From Corella eumyota (taxonomy: Eukaryota; Chordata; Ascidiacea; Phlebobranchia; Corellidae), in the NCBI GenBank assembly GCA_963082875.1, contig OY720097.1, forward strand, positions 11,664,501-11,728,500: DNA of 64,000 bases, written 5' to 3'. A program made the position numbers and the translations under genes. Of the stretch, positions 24,568 through 39,000 are shown one piece after another. Position 1 is the first letter of the stretch, and every line of letters begins with the position of its first letter. The notes beneath the pieces are model-generated. The model did not search any database, was not told the DNA's origin, and saw only the letters and a program-made list of their open reading frames with translations.

Positions 24568-27500
24568 TTTATGTAACATGAGAAGCTGTAAATTGTATAA
24601 ACCCGAACAGCATTGTTTTCATGAGTGTTTCGAATAACCTTTAGCAACCTGTTATTGTTGTTGGAATTTTTTATCAACCTGTTTGTTTTAACAAAAGTGA
24701 TGTTGTAAAAAAACATACTTGAAAAAAATTTAATTTGGACGTGAAGTACATTCTGTTATTTTTTTGTTGTATTTTAACGACAAATCAAACATCAGGTGGT
24801 TGTATTAACTTATCGTTTGTTCAGTGTGTTTACCCTACTTACAATAGACACAAAAGTTAAACTAGTCAATTATTTACTAATAAATGCATTAAAAATTTGA
24901 AATATATAACACTTGGTCATAAAATTGCCAACCAATTGTAAAAAATAAAACGGTTTACTTTCTAGAATAATTTTTTTTTGTATTCTTTATGATTTAATAT
25001 GTGTGTGCTCGATTTTAAATTCTAGCTACTGCGTTGTGTTTTCTTAGAAAAATTACGCAATTGTTTGGTAACGTCGCCTAATGCACGTTATTTACAAAGG
25101 CACGTTGTTAAAATAAAACATTCCACGTGTGGACGCTAGTGATTCAATTAATTTTTTATGGTATAACTCACTGTATTTATTCGAAAAATAGCTAAGTTGA
25201 TTGTGGTATAGGCAATCCAGTTGACTTTTGATTTTCTATATAAATTTATATATTATGTATTGTGTTTAAATATATGTATTGCTTTTGATTTATTATGCTT
25301 TTAGTGGAAATAAAATATCGTTTGACGCACAAAAACCATTAAACAAGGGAACCTGTACTCTAAATATTATGTATAATTGGTAATGAAATAAGATAAATGT
25401 GTTCCACTATATCTATAACCGGTATTTTTACCTGTCAGCTGATGATAAATCGTATGTATTACTAAAATTTTGCTTATATTTTGTGTGGTGCTGTAGAATG
25501 CAAAACGACTCTATAGTACGTACATTTAACGTGCAATTAGATTTACAATTAACTTTTGCAACAATTTTTCACTGAAAAAGGAAATCCTGCTGTGGTATTT
25601 ATTTACGGCTTTCATGTATTTCCTGTATAGTAAGGGTTGGTTAAGTTAAATTTAGGAATATAATGAAATTGTTAACCTTCGCATTTTAATGTTAAAAGGA
25701 AAAAATAACGATTCCTATTTATTTAGGAAATCAATTATCGACGTAACATTTACAGTTAAACGTTAATCGATAAAAATATTAATAGTAATGCGTCCTGACT
25801 ACGTACAGATGAAAGCTTTTTTATAAAACGTTTTTTCATATTTTATTAATGTCTGTTCTTGTCAAATATAAGCGGAAATAAAAACACACTATTACGTTAT
25901 TTAAATTCAAACTAGTTAAAATTATATATATTGGTGTATTTTTTTTCTTACTTGTGATTTTGTCAAAACAAACTTAAAGTAACAATTTTAGGTTTGTGTT
26001 CTTGAATTTACATTTTACAAACGAAACAAGTTAAAGAGAAAGGCGATGTATCTATGCTGTTAAAATTGTAATAAACGGTATAGGTAATATTTCGAATTCT
26101 AACAGATGCTTGATCATTTTAAAAGGGGCAAAATTCCAGGGTGGTATTTTCAGTCAACCAAAGCGGTTAGCCAAGTACATTTATGCATGAGCTAGCAGTC
26201 AAATAGTTGAAGCAATTAAATCAGTTTCGCAAAATGCGCTGATGTTGGCAAACTTTAAGTTGCGCCGATACTTTTAGCCTACAGAATTTTATAGTTAGTA
26301 AATACAAAAAACCGTTGCGTGTCTTGTACGATATTATTTATTAACTAAAAGTTTAGATTGTAACTTTTAATATTATCATGTCTTACATAAGTTTTGATTT
26401 AAGATAAACATAATCATTATCTACGAAAAAAATTTCGCGTTGACTTTGGCCTTTGTTAAAATTCGAAAGTGGTTATCATTCTCAATAACAGCCTTAAGGC
26501 ATTCATTTTAAACAACTTTTATAAGAAAATGTAAGAAATGAGTTTTAGTTAAAGGAACAATTAAGAAACCGATACGAAATGTTTAAGCACTTTTATTTGG
26601 GTCAGCGATTTTGTATTCCAAATAAGGGGTCAGTAAGTCGATATTGTTTGCATAAAAAAAAACATTTTGCGCAGTTTTTTAGATATATAACACGATGTCT
26701 TGTAAAAAGAAATGCTGCTTAGTTGAAGATAAGTATAAATTATTGGGTTGTTATAAAGATTCTATTTTATTAAAATACTAAATGGCACAAAATATAAATA
26801 CACTTAGCATTTACACTACGAACTGTACTTTTTTCAGTAGCCCATTTAAAATACAGTAGAGATAGTGGTATTGTTTGTCAAAGAGGAGGTACGTACCTGC
26901 TGCGTAGTAAAGTAATTGTTAGCCTTCATTTGGCTGCGTTGTTTGTAATGTGCTTTTTTATTTACGAAGTTAAGTTTTAATCAAACGATGTTATGTATTT
27001 GGGTAACTGGTTTGACATTTTGCGCTAATTGATGAGAGCCGACTTTAGCATCGTAAACAGTTTTTCTTAAAAAGTAAACAGTTCTTAAAAAAGCGGTTTT
27101 ATGCAAAAAAAACTTTGATAAATAACAGTAGCCTAATTTAAAGCGTAATTGTCTGATTTTGATAATGTTTTATTTACGACCGGTAAATGTTAGGTTAAGT
27201 GCACTTTGTATAGCATTGCTGTTGTTAAACATGGTTGATGATGTTTTAACAGAAAAATTTATCGTTGCATAAATTTGCTTCATATAAAATTTCGATTTGT
27301 AGAATTTACACGCTTCTGGCGCCAGCAAAAAAATATATTACACATTTTCCAAGACGATATAAAATTGTAGCTAGAATTAAAATGTTTTTTTTTTATTTAA
27401 CCACCTATGTATCACGAAACATTTTGTTTTTATTAACTTAACTATTTTTTTTTCACATGGCATTAGTTCGTACATGAACAATTAAATCCTATATAAACAA

Positions 27501-30007
27501 CTGTATATAAATCATAATGGTTTGTCTTGCTTGCGTGACACGATAGCACTACTACGTTAAATGTGACCATGACCTGCGTAATTGCAGTTGATGAATAACA
27601 ATTAAATCGCACTGGGATTGTATGTATATGTGTAGGTTAATTATATATGAAGACCAATATTATACTTGCCAAAGTTCAGAGAAAATACGATAACTTAAAA
27701 TATGTAAAGGCTCAATGGATAATACAGTTAAAAAACTTGTAGTCTTCAGCACTTAGGTTTATAAAGAATTTTCAAAAATTTAAGAAAAATAGTTTACTTA
27801 TTTTATAATTTTTGTCCATAGTATAGTGGTGGTCAGTAAAACTTCGCTTTGGTAATTGTAAATGAGTTATCTTGAAGCATGCCGTTGATTATCCGCAACT
27901 TTTAGGTATTATAGGAACAATGTAGACACGTATATTTGAACAAATTCAAATCATTTTTAAATATATTTAGAAAATTCATCAGAAAAATAAGTTAAAAGGT
28001 TTAAAAAATTAATAAGCATTTGGGGTCCTGCTAAAATCATTTCAAACTTATGCCGCATAAGTTATGCGTTTCATATGTACAGTGATCATTTGTTTCAAGC
28101 CTTGAAAATTCCTTTGGAACGGAGTGGTAAATATTGTCCATATGAACAAACATAACACAATACCAAGTTGGCTTAGTCAGGGAAGGGGCCGCCTACACTA
28201 TATATTTACCGTCGACGAGTCCATACATTAGATAAAAAAGGGAGAAATGACGAACAATAAATATCCCGTCGCGCTCTGTAGCCTAACCATTGGCCTTAGT
28301 CATCAAGTCAGATGAACAATTTTGGACTTGGTACTACGATTAGTACTTTGTTAAAAATTTTGTTATTTAGGGATCTAACAGTAAACTGTTATTTAAGATT
28401 AATGAGAAATAGATTATAGATGACACTTCTATGTAAATATTGGCCCAGCGCAGCCATAAAAGTTATATCAAATCAAGGATTTAACAAGCAAAATTTAGAC
28501 CTACATACTGATATGGAGAAAAAAAATGTTTATTCGATTTGATAATGTTTAACAACTTTTCAACTTTTAGAATAAATTAGGTTATGTGTGGGCATAGTCT
28601 GTTATTAACTTCATAAGTTTAACCGGCAGGATCAACATTCTAATTTTCCAGGCGAAGTAAGTACAAAGTAAGTGATTCTGTTTTTAAATTAAGTATTATT
28701 TTAAAATTGAAGTAAACAACGGTTTAGATTTCTAATTAAATTTATTTAAATACGGTACATCGTGCTAAAAGCCCACGCAATTACTTACTCTAAAAGGTTC
28801 TTGTTTATTTAACAAATACAAAACATTTTGTCCAGGTCAAATTTCCATAAACTATATTAACTAGTACATCATGATATACCACGTTGTAAAAGGTTACTTA
28901 TAAATAGAGCTATGGAATATTTGGTTTACGTAATTGTGAAATAATAAGAGAAACGCGCACGAATTTATTAATTTAAATTCCTATGAATAATTGTATTTGC
29001 TTGGCTATTCATGGTCACCAACCGTTGTACTAGAATTGGTTTTCACGCGTAGTGACATACATGTTCAAAAAGTATTGTTATACAGTCCATTAAATACCAA
29101 AATTGTAATTATATTTATCTATTTTTTTAAATTTAAACCAAAAACTTGTTTATTATAAGTTTAAGGTAATTCCAACAATTAGACAAATTGTCAAAAGTGA
29201 TTGTTTTTTTGAAAAGTAGACAGAATTTAATCTGAGGCAATACACAAAATTCTTCTTTCGTTGCGTAATTCTTTATGCACTTGCCTTGCGTCATTTTAGA
29301 TATAGCCTTCAGTGATTAAGAGTTTATCCGATTTTTACGTGTATTTTACCCGCAACTTTATCTTGGTTTTAAACTTAGAAAAACTTACCTTATAAGGAAA
29401 ATATTTTGACAACGCAGACTACCTTTTTCTAGCATGAATTTTGTGTTTTAGTTTGGTATTTTTATTGTATAAATACACAATACAATTCTCTCTCTCCAAA
29501 AGAAATTAAAATTACACAAACATTTTATATTAAAAAGCATAAGACAAAAGATTATATAGTCAAATTGAATTAAATAAAAAACGGTTTTTGGTTCAAATTT
29601 TTTTAATCAAATCTTAATATTTTTATTTTAACGATCAATTTTTAATTTTTTTCCTGCTATTTTTTATTAATAATTAAGTATTATTCCGATTTATTTTAAA
29701 ACCATTAAAATGTAGCTTTTGAATTATTAAAATTTAGCTTATCAATAATTTAAGGTAATTGTCCCAAACAATAAAACAGTCTTATTTTAAACTGATTTAA
29801 TATAAGTAAATTTAAAAAGTGTTCATCTTAAACTAGTGGGATTTTTTGTTTAATGTTTGGATCTAAATTTTAGAACTAATAAACTAAATCACGTGAAAAA
29901 TATTGATAAAATTATAACATGCATAAAAAACACTTGCTTTAATATGGTACCAAAAATCTAAATTATTTTTTTTTTAAATTTATTTTTTTTTACTTGAAAT
30001 AGAAAAT
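24568..30007. other. Gene-free interval, 5.4 kb
   Basis: AT-rich with no believable exon series on either strand. It contains the 3' UTR of kinase copy 3 at its left. The last 60 bases (T-rich tract, then GAAATAG) resemble a splice acceptor just before the INF2 start, so a 5' exon or a trans-splice site could lie here. The stretch near 28170-28300 is less AT-rich than its surroundings but not recognisable. The interval could hold regulatory DNA; nothing specific is identified. Confidence 0.4.
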
Positions 30008-33000
30008 ATGTTGACCAAGAAAGGAAGATGGAGTGCATTTGCAAAGAAGGCTCAACAAAAAGAAAAAGAAGAGTTAGAGGATGTTCTCTCGAATTTAGAG
30101 AGCGCCGATCCGGAGCTCTGCATCAAACTTCTTTTGTTTCCATCGGTGCAAAACTTCTCGGGATTAAAGAAGAAGATTAAGAGCAGTACTTCCGAATGGA
30201 TGCTGGTACTAATAAATTTTAAAATATTTTTTTTCGAAATTAGGCCCAAATTAATCACTATACGCAATTTAAGGCAATATGTTTAAAATTTGTTCACAAT
30301 TGTTCAAAAAATAAAAAATGTGGACAAAAAATAACAATAGATAAAGAATGTTTTAATTTACATGCAAACAACAGTAAAAAACTCAGTTAATTAAAAAAAA
30401 AACATAATGCTTTTCGATAGTGTTAAGCATATATTACATTATAAAAATTGATCGTGCAGATACTTAATAACAATGTTTATGGTATTAATTTTTAAATTAC
30501 TTTTTTTGATTAATTAAGGGATTCTTAGAGCAGGATGGTTTAGCTGTTTTATTTGCGACTTTGGAAAGACTGGCGAACGAGAATTTACGAACTTCGAAAA
30601 ATTCGCTGATTACGTCTATGGAGCTACTACATTGTGTTGGGTAAGGCTTGACTTATAACAACATAAGTTATTATACATATACATGTACAATGTAAGGACC
30701 TAATTTCTCTTTATTACAACTTTCGTAACGATGGGTTAGTTGGCATATTTCTTTACAGACTTTCAGTTAAGAATATATGCACCCATGTGAACTGTTGAAG
30801 ACACGCAATTTCTTATAATATATCATTAAACAGAAAACGCGTTTAAAGGAAAACTAATTAAAGAATAGATAATTTAAAAGAAAACAACTATGCTTAAAGC
30901 GTAAATATGGTTGCCATTTAACTAATACTGTAAACATGGTTTTTTTATTATAAACGGGGTAGGGTAAAACTACGATTTTAAAAAAAAAACATGATTGCCG
31001 TTTAATAACATTCGTAAAACAAATCAGAAAAATCGTCCTAAGTTTGACTGCAAGATTGCCCTTTATATATAATGTAACCATCGGCCAGTCGTTGTAAACG
31101 CAAATCATTTGTTTTGTTCCCCCCTGGCCAGTTGTAAAACTCACGTTGTGCATTTTTCTTTAAGAGATTTTAGTTTACGATTCTAACGGTTGGCAAAGAG
31201 TTTTATGCATTTGTTTCACATTTTAGTTTAATATATTGAGTATAGATTTTATATCAATTAAGAACCGCGTAGATACCGTACCAGTGCCATGCTTAGAAGT
31301 TAGACTTTTCAATATTAAAATTTTTTTTAGGCTAAAAACAAGTGTTAATCGTAAAGCATGCTTAGATAGGATGTAATTCAAATTTTTCATAAATATTTAC
31401 ATTTGATTTGTGATAGTTGTGTGAAAGCTGTTATGAACTCAAAAACCGGGCTAGATTACGTTATTTCGAGAACCGACTACACAAGAATGTTGTCAACAAG
31501 TAAGTAGCAAGTCGATCTTTATATTTTATTTTATCATAGAAACAATTGGGGATCGCTGATAAGGCAATCGCTGATAAAAATTTGTTATCATGTAAATTCG
31601 TATTTTTTATTGCCGTTGTCTGAAAGTCTAGACCGGACTTTTTTATGACTATATAACTATTTAACAACAAGCTTATATTTAATGAATGTCAATTTTATAA
31701 AAGGACGTTTCTTGCATAAATATATTCATATATGTAATGCATATAAGTTACTTATAAAATATTATGAATAATATGGTGTTATTTTTGTAGCATTGGACAG
31801 TAGCAATGTGATGGTTAAAAAGCAGGTATTTGAACTACTTGCTGCCATGATCATGTACTCAAGCGAGGGAAAATTAAGAGCCATAGACGCAATGGAAAAC
31901 TACAAGGTAAACAAATACATTTTGCTAGGTTACTAATTATTTTAACAAGTAAGACAACAAATTTGTAAGTTAGCATTGTATACTTGAATGTGTTCATTCT
32001 AACTAAAATAAAACATATGTAAATGCATGTTTATGTTATTAGTACTATAAACATATTTTTTTTGACTGTTTTTAAAATTTTTTTTCATAGATTTTTGAAT
32101 GACTTGTTTGACATTTCATTTTTTAGTTTTTACGTGTAATTTCGCTGACGACAGGCGACGCGTATTTTATCACGTGATAAATCGTATCACATTCCGTTTC
32201 ATCGTATTTAATGGAATCATAAAATTTTTTAAAATTACAACGAAAGCATAAATGTTTTAATAATTTTTTATTTATCTAGGTATTAAAACAGCAAAGATAC
32301 CGCTTTAGCGTGTTGCTAAATGAACTTAAAGCGTCGGAAAATCTTCCATACCAAACTGCTATATTGTCATTTATAAACGCAGCAATTTTAACAACGGAAT
32401 CTCTAACTGAAAGAATTCAAGTTCGAAATGAATTTATCGGTAAATATTTGATCATTTTTGAAACAGAATCAAGTCAATATTTTTTTAAAATGTATGTAAA
32501 TACAGCTGTAATTTATAAATAGTAGTATGTAAATTTGGCTTAGATTTAATTGGATATTTCTTAATTTACTTCTGTATTTTTAGGAATTCAATTGTTAGAT
32601 GTTATCTCAACACTTCGGTAAGATATCACGTTAGTTTAAATTCTTGTTAATAAATTACAATTAATTTGACTAAAAATATTAAAAATGGAATGTAATGTTA
32701 AAAATGGTCAACAAGTATTAAAATGATTAAAAACAATAGATTACTGCACTTAAACGAATGGTTACGAGTAGAGTTACATGATTATAACACAACTGAACTT
32801 TATTATCACATTACCTATTTACTTACTTTTGCGGTTTAAAAACACACTATGCAAACTGCTTAACAAAATAGCATTGCTTTAGTTCGTACAACATTAAATT
32901 GATTGATAGTTTTCCTAAACTGTAAGTGTAGTAAAATACTGTACAGTACATAGATAATACACAAGTTAATTTTAGTTTAGTAACTTTTAGTTTTATTTCT

Positions 33001-36000
33001 AACACCACTTACAAAACCAATCAATAATTAAACACAGTATATGTATCTGGTCTTGCAACAAACAAAAAGGTTTTATACCTTTAAAAAATGGTCAAAACAC
33101 TTAAACCACATCACTTTTTATTGTTTTAAAAAAACAAAAATTGTCACTTGTTGTTTTTTTTTTCGTTTTTTTTTTCACTTTTATTACATCACAACCAATT
33201 CACCTAACGACTTTTCTTGTAGTTCACTGAAAACTAACAAATTTTGATTCTTGATTTAACACAGGGCAAATGCAGTTGTTTCTGATTAGTAAGTGTAGCA
33301 AAAATATTGACTGCCTGCTATATCTTTTCATTTTTACGCCTTTTCATTTATATTTCTTTTTCATTATAACCTTATAGAGGTTTCTGTTTTAGTAGTTTTT
33401 CGTAGATATATAGATACGCACGCTCTGTAATGTCTTTAGTATGTTTTTGTGATAGGGTTTATTTAATGAGTTTACTTCAAAAAATAACAAAAAAAAACTC
33501 AAAAAATTTAAAATTATTTGCCGCGTTGCTTTGATTTTTCAAGGAATTAAACACATAAAAAACGTTTTTCATGTTTTATTGGTCACTAAAGACTCTTTAT
33601 GCTCGAAAAAACAACGTTTAAAACCCTTTTTTACCACCTTAATTGATTTGAAGGGGCCAAATAGTTAAAAGCCTAAAACGTAACGATTTTTTTTCCAGAA
33701 AAAGTCTGTTGCACTCCTATTCAAAAAACTTAACACATCTAAACGAGGACTGGTAAAAAAATATTAATTGCTTGGTGTCATTCGGTATTTGATTCTTTAA
33801 ATTAAATTTTAATGTTGTTTAAAACGTGTACGTGATGATACTGTTTGCTGTGCACGCAAAACTGAATGTCACGTCGTTAATTTTTTAGAAAGCTATCTGT
33901 AGGTTTTAATTAAAATAATTCAAACAAAATCCTATGTTGCGCAAAGCTAAATTGCTTTATAACATCGATATTTTATAGTACTGCGAATATACATTAATTG
34001 TAAATCATTATACCTTGTCATGGCCTTTATTAATTGCTTGGAGCCATAGTTGGTGTCAATTTTTCTTGATATTTAAAGGTTTTCATGTTTGTCTAATTCG
34101 AGTATTTGCTTTTAATAATCATATCTCGGATGATTTATTGGGCTAGATTGATGTTTAAATTATTTGATAAAAATTTTATAATTGTTTCAAATTTTGAATC
34201 ACTAATTTCTCGGGTGCTATATTTGATAACTTATGGTGGATAATATTTTAGTTTAATTATCTTCTATATATCGAAGTTAAATAAAAAAAAATAAGTAGAT
34301 TGTGCACTTTAACTTGATTAACAACACACACATGCAATACTAATACTTATCAAATCACTATTTATTGTTTGAGGAAAAAAACTAAAAAGTTTTTATTCAT
34401 TAGTTGCATGCCTAGTTTAGACTATGGAGTTAACATTGTACTGTAACTTGTTTAACGTTACGAGCAAAAATTGTCAAAAAAAACAATGTTTGACAATTTC
34501 ATTTATGCTTAATTTTATATGACTGTATTTTAGAAAAGGTTTAAACAATTTTTGCTCGTGGTGATTTAAAATTTGATTTTTTTACCTAATTTCTATATAT
34601 TTAATTAAGTCATGTGGAGTCGGATGATCTTCTGATCCAGTTGGATGTTTTCGAGCAGAGAAAGCTGGAAGATGATGACGAGATGGAAGAGCTGGCTGGT
34701 CATGAGGGCCTAGACTTGACTGATCACAGATCTGTGTTTCTAGCTTTATTTAACAAGGTATTTTATTTTTTGTTACGAGTTGGGTCTAAAGTTTGCATAA
34801 AATAGTAATTAATATAAACTATAAATACACTTTGGTTAAAAATACAAAAACATAATTAATTAGTGCAAACTTTAAAAAAACATAGGTAATCGTAAACTTC
34901 AGTTGTCATATATTAGGAAATTAAATGCAATTAAGTTGTTCGTACCTTCAAGTGTTTTTTTAAACAAAAGTCATTATATTACAAACTATTATACTTTTCA
35001 TAACAGATTTGCAACACACCACAAGCCAACAACCTTCTTAATATTCTCCAAAGTTTACTTTTGTTGAATCCTGAAGACAAATTGACTGATACGACTTGGA
35101 ATGTACTGGACACTTTGGTGCAAAAGTGTGTTTCAATGGAGAAAGAAGAAGATATTATCAGATTGTTAAAGTCAAAAAATTCAACCAAATCAACACGTAG
35201 TGTTCATAAGAAAGATGCTTACATACAAACTGAATCAATTCCAAATGAAGAAACTGATGGAATTTTAGTTTCTGGCAAAATTGTCCCAGCTTTTGCTAAT
35301 GAACATCTATCACCAATTCCTGAATGTAATAATTTTTCACTCCCTCTTATAAATGGTATATCTTCACCTCAAAATTTAAGTAGTATTATTCCATCACTTA
35401 ATTCAAATAATACACCTTTACCACCCAATTCAAGTGGTATGCCTCCAATTCCAAGTTTAGGGGGAATACCTCCACCTCCAAGTTTAGGGGGAATACCCCC
35501 ACCCCCAAGTTTAGGAGGTATACCTCCACCCCCAAGTTTAGGGGGAATACCCCCACCCCCAAGTTTAGGGGGAATTCCTCCACCCCCAAGTTCAGGGGGA
35601 ATACCTCCACCTCCAAGTTTAGGAGGGATACCTCCACCCCCAAGTTTAGGGGGAATACCTCCACCTCCAAGTTTAGGAAGTATACCTCCACCCCCAAGTT
35701 TAGGGGAAATACCCCCGCCCCCAAGCTTAGGGGGAATACCTCCACCCCCAAGTTTAGGAGGAATACCTCCACCCCCAAGTTTAGGGGGAATACCCCCGCC
35801 GCCAAGTTTAGGGGGAATACCCCCACCCCCAAGCTTAGGGGGAATACCTCCACCCCCAAGTGTAGGGGGAATACCACCTCCACCGTTTATTGTATCTTCA
35901 CAATCTGTGCCAAACTTTGCTAAGCCACCTGTTCCTGTACGACGCTCTTTGTCGGTTCCAAAACCCTCTTCTAAGTTACGGAAGTTTAACTGGAAGAAGA

Positions 36001-39000
36001 TACCAACAAATACGATCAACAAAAGGTGATATAAAACAATCTCCAAATGTAGACGTTATTTTATTGAATGGGCTTAAAACTGTCTTTTGTTTTAGCGAGA
36101 AATCAGTTTGGGATAGTCTGGAGAAAAATGTTGTTGAAGTTGAGCCAGATTACAAAACAATCGAGGAACTTTTTTCACAAAAAGTTATCGCAAGAAAAAA
36201 GGAAAAGAAAAAGGCAGAGCCTACAACGGTAATATTCTTTTTAATTATACATATACACCTATTTTGTTAAATAAACTACTGTTAAAGAAATATCGAAACA
36301 AAATACATTTTCTCAGGTTACGTTGATTGATCCAACTAGAAGTATGAACATCAGCATATTTTTAAAACAGCTGCGAAAAAGCAATGAAGAAATTTTAGAT
36401 GCTCTTATAAAAGGAAATCGTGAAATATTATGTAGGAAATCTGTTTATATTTTAATCTTATTAAACCGTTACTTGAAAAAAAAATGTCCCGTTTAATTAT
36501 ATTTGTAATACATTTTTTTTTTAGCTGAAGAAAGACTTCGTAATATGCAAAAGTATCTTCCAGAGCAAAGCGAAATTGAAATGATAAAATCTTACCCAGG
36601 CGATCCAGCTAAATTAGCTCAGGCAGAAAGATATTTTCTTGGCTTATCCGAAGTCTCAAATTACAAACTGCGAATTAATGCCATGATTGTGCAAGAAACG
36701 TTTGAAGAAGAAATGTCATCGTTGACTCCTTCTATAAAGAACGTAAAACAGTCTTGTAAAGGTGCGTATTGTGAGTGTAAATGTATAAAAATCTATATTG
36801 GTAAAAACCAATAGAACTGTGTTAGTTAAGTTTTTAAATGTAACTTCAAAAAAAAATTTTTTTGAAAGGTTACATGTTTATTTTTTTGATGTATTTTAGA
36901 TATCCTTTCATGTGATAAGCTGGAGACTTTCTTTATGCTTATTTTAAAAACCGGAAATTTTATGAACTTTGGAGGGTTTTCTGGTGCGGCTCAGGGCTTT
37001 AAAATATCTTCACTACTAGAGGTTGGTTTAAATCCTGTCTTATTTAATATTAACAATTTTATTGATAAATGGAGTTGTTTAAAACGTTACAAGATTTGTG
37101 TTATAAAGTTCTTGACTTGATAATGTTTATTAACAGCGTTGAACAAGTATTTGCGATAACTTTAAGAATCATATTAAACATTTTGCAGTTGGCCGAAACT
37201 AAATCCAACAAACCTAGAATGACCTTACTACATTGTGTGGTAAAAGAGGCGGCCGAGCACTACCCTCAATTGTTGGAAATTTCAAAAGATTTTAAAGTTG
37301 TACGCCTTAGTCGAACGGCATCGGTAGAATATTTAACTGGTGAAGTCAAACGAATTATAGCAGTAATACAACAACTAAAAAATCAGGTTTTTACCTCCAA
37401 AAAACTCATTTTATTTAATAAAAACTTAACTCCTGTAGAAAAAAATTTTATTAATTACTATATGAGGCAAAAATAGAAAATATAACTTAATGGACTATAT
37501 TAAAGCCATACATTTATAGGTATTTTAATGGAGTAACTAAAGTTCTATTTTATACAAGGTTGAAAAGGCTGAAGACGTCCTTCAAAAACAGTTTGCCCCA
37601 TTTTTAACTAACGCCGCTGACAGGGTTAAATTATTAGAAAACGAACTTGATGAAATAGAAAAACTTCGGGTTGAATTAGCCCACTATCTCGTGGAAGATG
37701 TCAAACGGTTTAAATTAGAAGATTCCATATCGACGTTTGCTAAATTTGCTGATCAGGTATATTATAGGTTATTTTGCAACGTATTTATCAATTTACTTTC
37801 GGTTTTTCAGGCACGTAACTTAAAAAATCCATTTTTATGTTAAGGTGGATAAGGCTATAAAAGAAAATAAAGAGAGGTTGATTGTCGAAGAGAAAAGAAA
37901 AAAGAGAGAAGCTTTGGAAGCGGAACGAAAAAAGGAAGGAAAGCCAAAAAGCAAGTACTCTTCTCCCCCAAAAGAAGAGGCAAGTAAAATTTATCGTTTT
38001 TAAAGGATTAAAATAATTATTTAAATTAAACCAGTATTATTTAAATTAAACCAGTACATATTTTCTTACGTAGGAAAATATTATTGACAATTTGTTGCAA
38101 GATATCAAGAAGGGATTTCAACTTAAGAAAGGTGTGACAAAACCTAGAAGCAATTCAAAGAAAACACCGTAAGTTTAAAACCATTGATCTATTTAACATT
38201 CTTTAATTTAAATAAAAGTTGTTTATTTGGAATTTTTAAACAGGTGATATCCCATGTTTTAATTTAAAGTTTTCTTATTAGAATAAAAAGCTCAGAAAAT
38301 GTTGTAAAAGACGTTAAGGAAAATGATAATGTTTCTATGGAAAACAATCAAACAAAAAATAACGAGACATTGAATTCCGATAACAAAGAGAACACTATTA
38401 CAAACCAACAAGCTGTAAAATCGGAAGTCGAAGAAAAACAAAAAGTGTTAAAAAATTTAAAAGAATCGGAGGTTTCCAATGCTGATAAGAATATTATTTT
38501 ATTAACTCAAGACATCGCTTCTAGTCCTGCTATACTTACAACAAATATAACTAGTAACCTTACTTCAAAAACGCAACAACAAAAAGCGGGGTTAGAGTCA
38601 GATTTTAATGGTTTTAATCAAGATAAAAGCAAATCGGAAATTGGAAATGAAAGCATTGATAACGAAACTGTCAATAATCAAAATTTATCAACGCAACAAC
38701 AAGGCGACATTAAAAAAACGGAATTTGTAGTGAATGACCAAAACAATGCAATAAATATTATGATCAAAAATGAAATGGCATCAAATCCTAAAGAGCAAAC
38801 CGCAAATGGTGAAAGCAAAATTGTAGATGGTATTCCTTCTGTTAAAATAACTACAGACTCGCCTGCTTTAAACAATGAAAAAGCTTTAGCCGAACTTTCC
38901 GACGCAACTGTCGAGTCAGAATCTCCAGAAAAAACAATTTCCTTTTCCTCAAACCTATCCGACGACAACGAGAAAACGTTTGGTTTTATTAAACCAGAAG

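Noticed and set aside
28140-28320. GC-richer patch in the 5.4 kb gene-free interval
   Set aside because: Looked for coding, tRNA or transposon features on both strands and found none that I can support.
30854-31153. 99-residue minus-strand open frame in an INF2 intron
   Set aside because: Low-complexity hydrophobic translation with no family features; most likely chance.
35369-36046. Long open frames on the minus strand across the INF2 FH1 region
   Set aside because: They exist only because the 27-base repeat lacks stops in several frames; the plus-strand frame carries clear formin domains on both sides.
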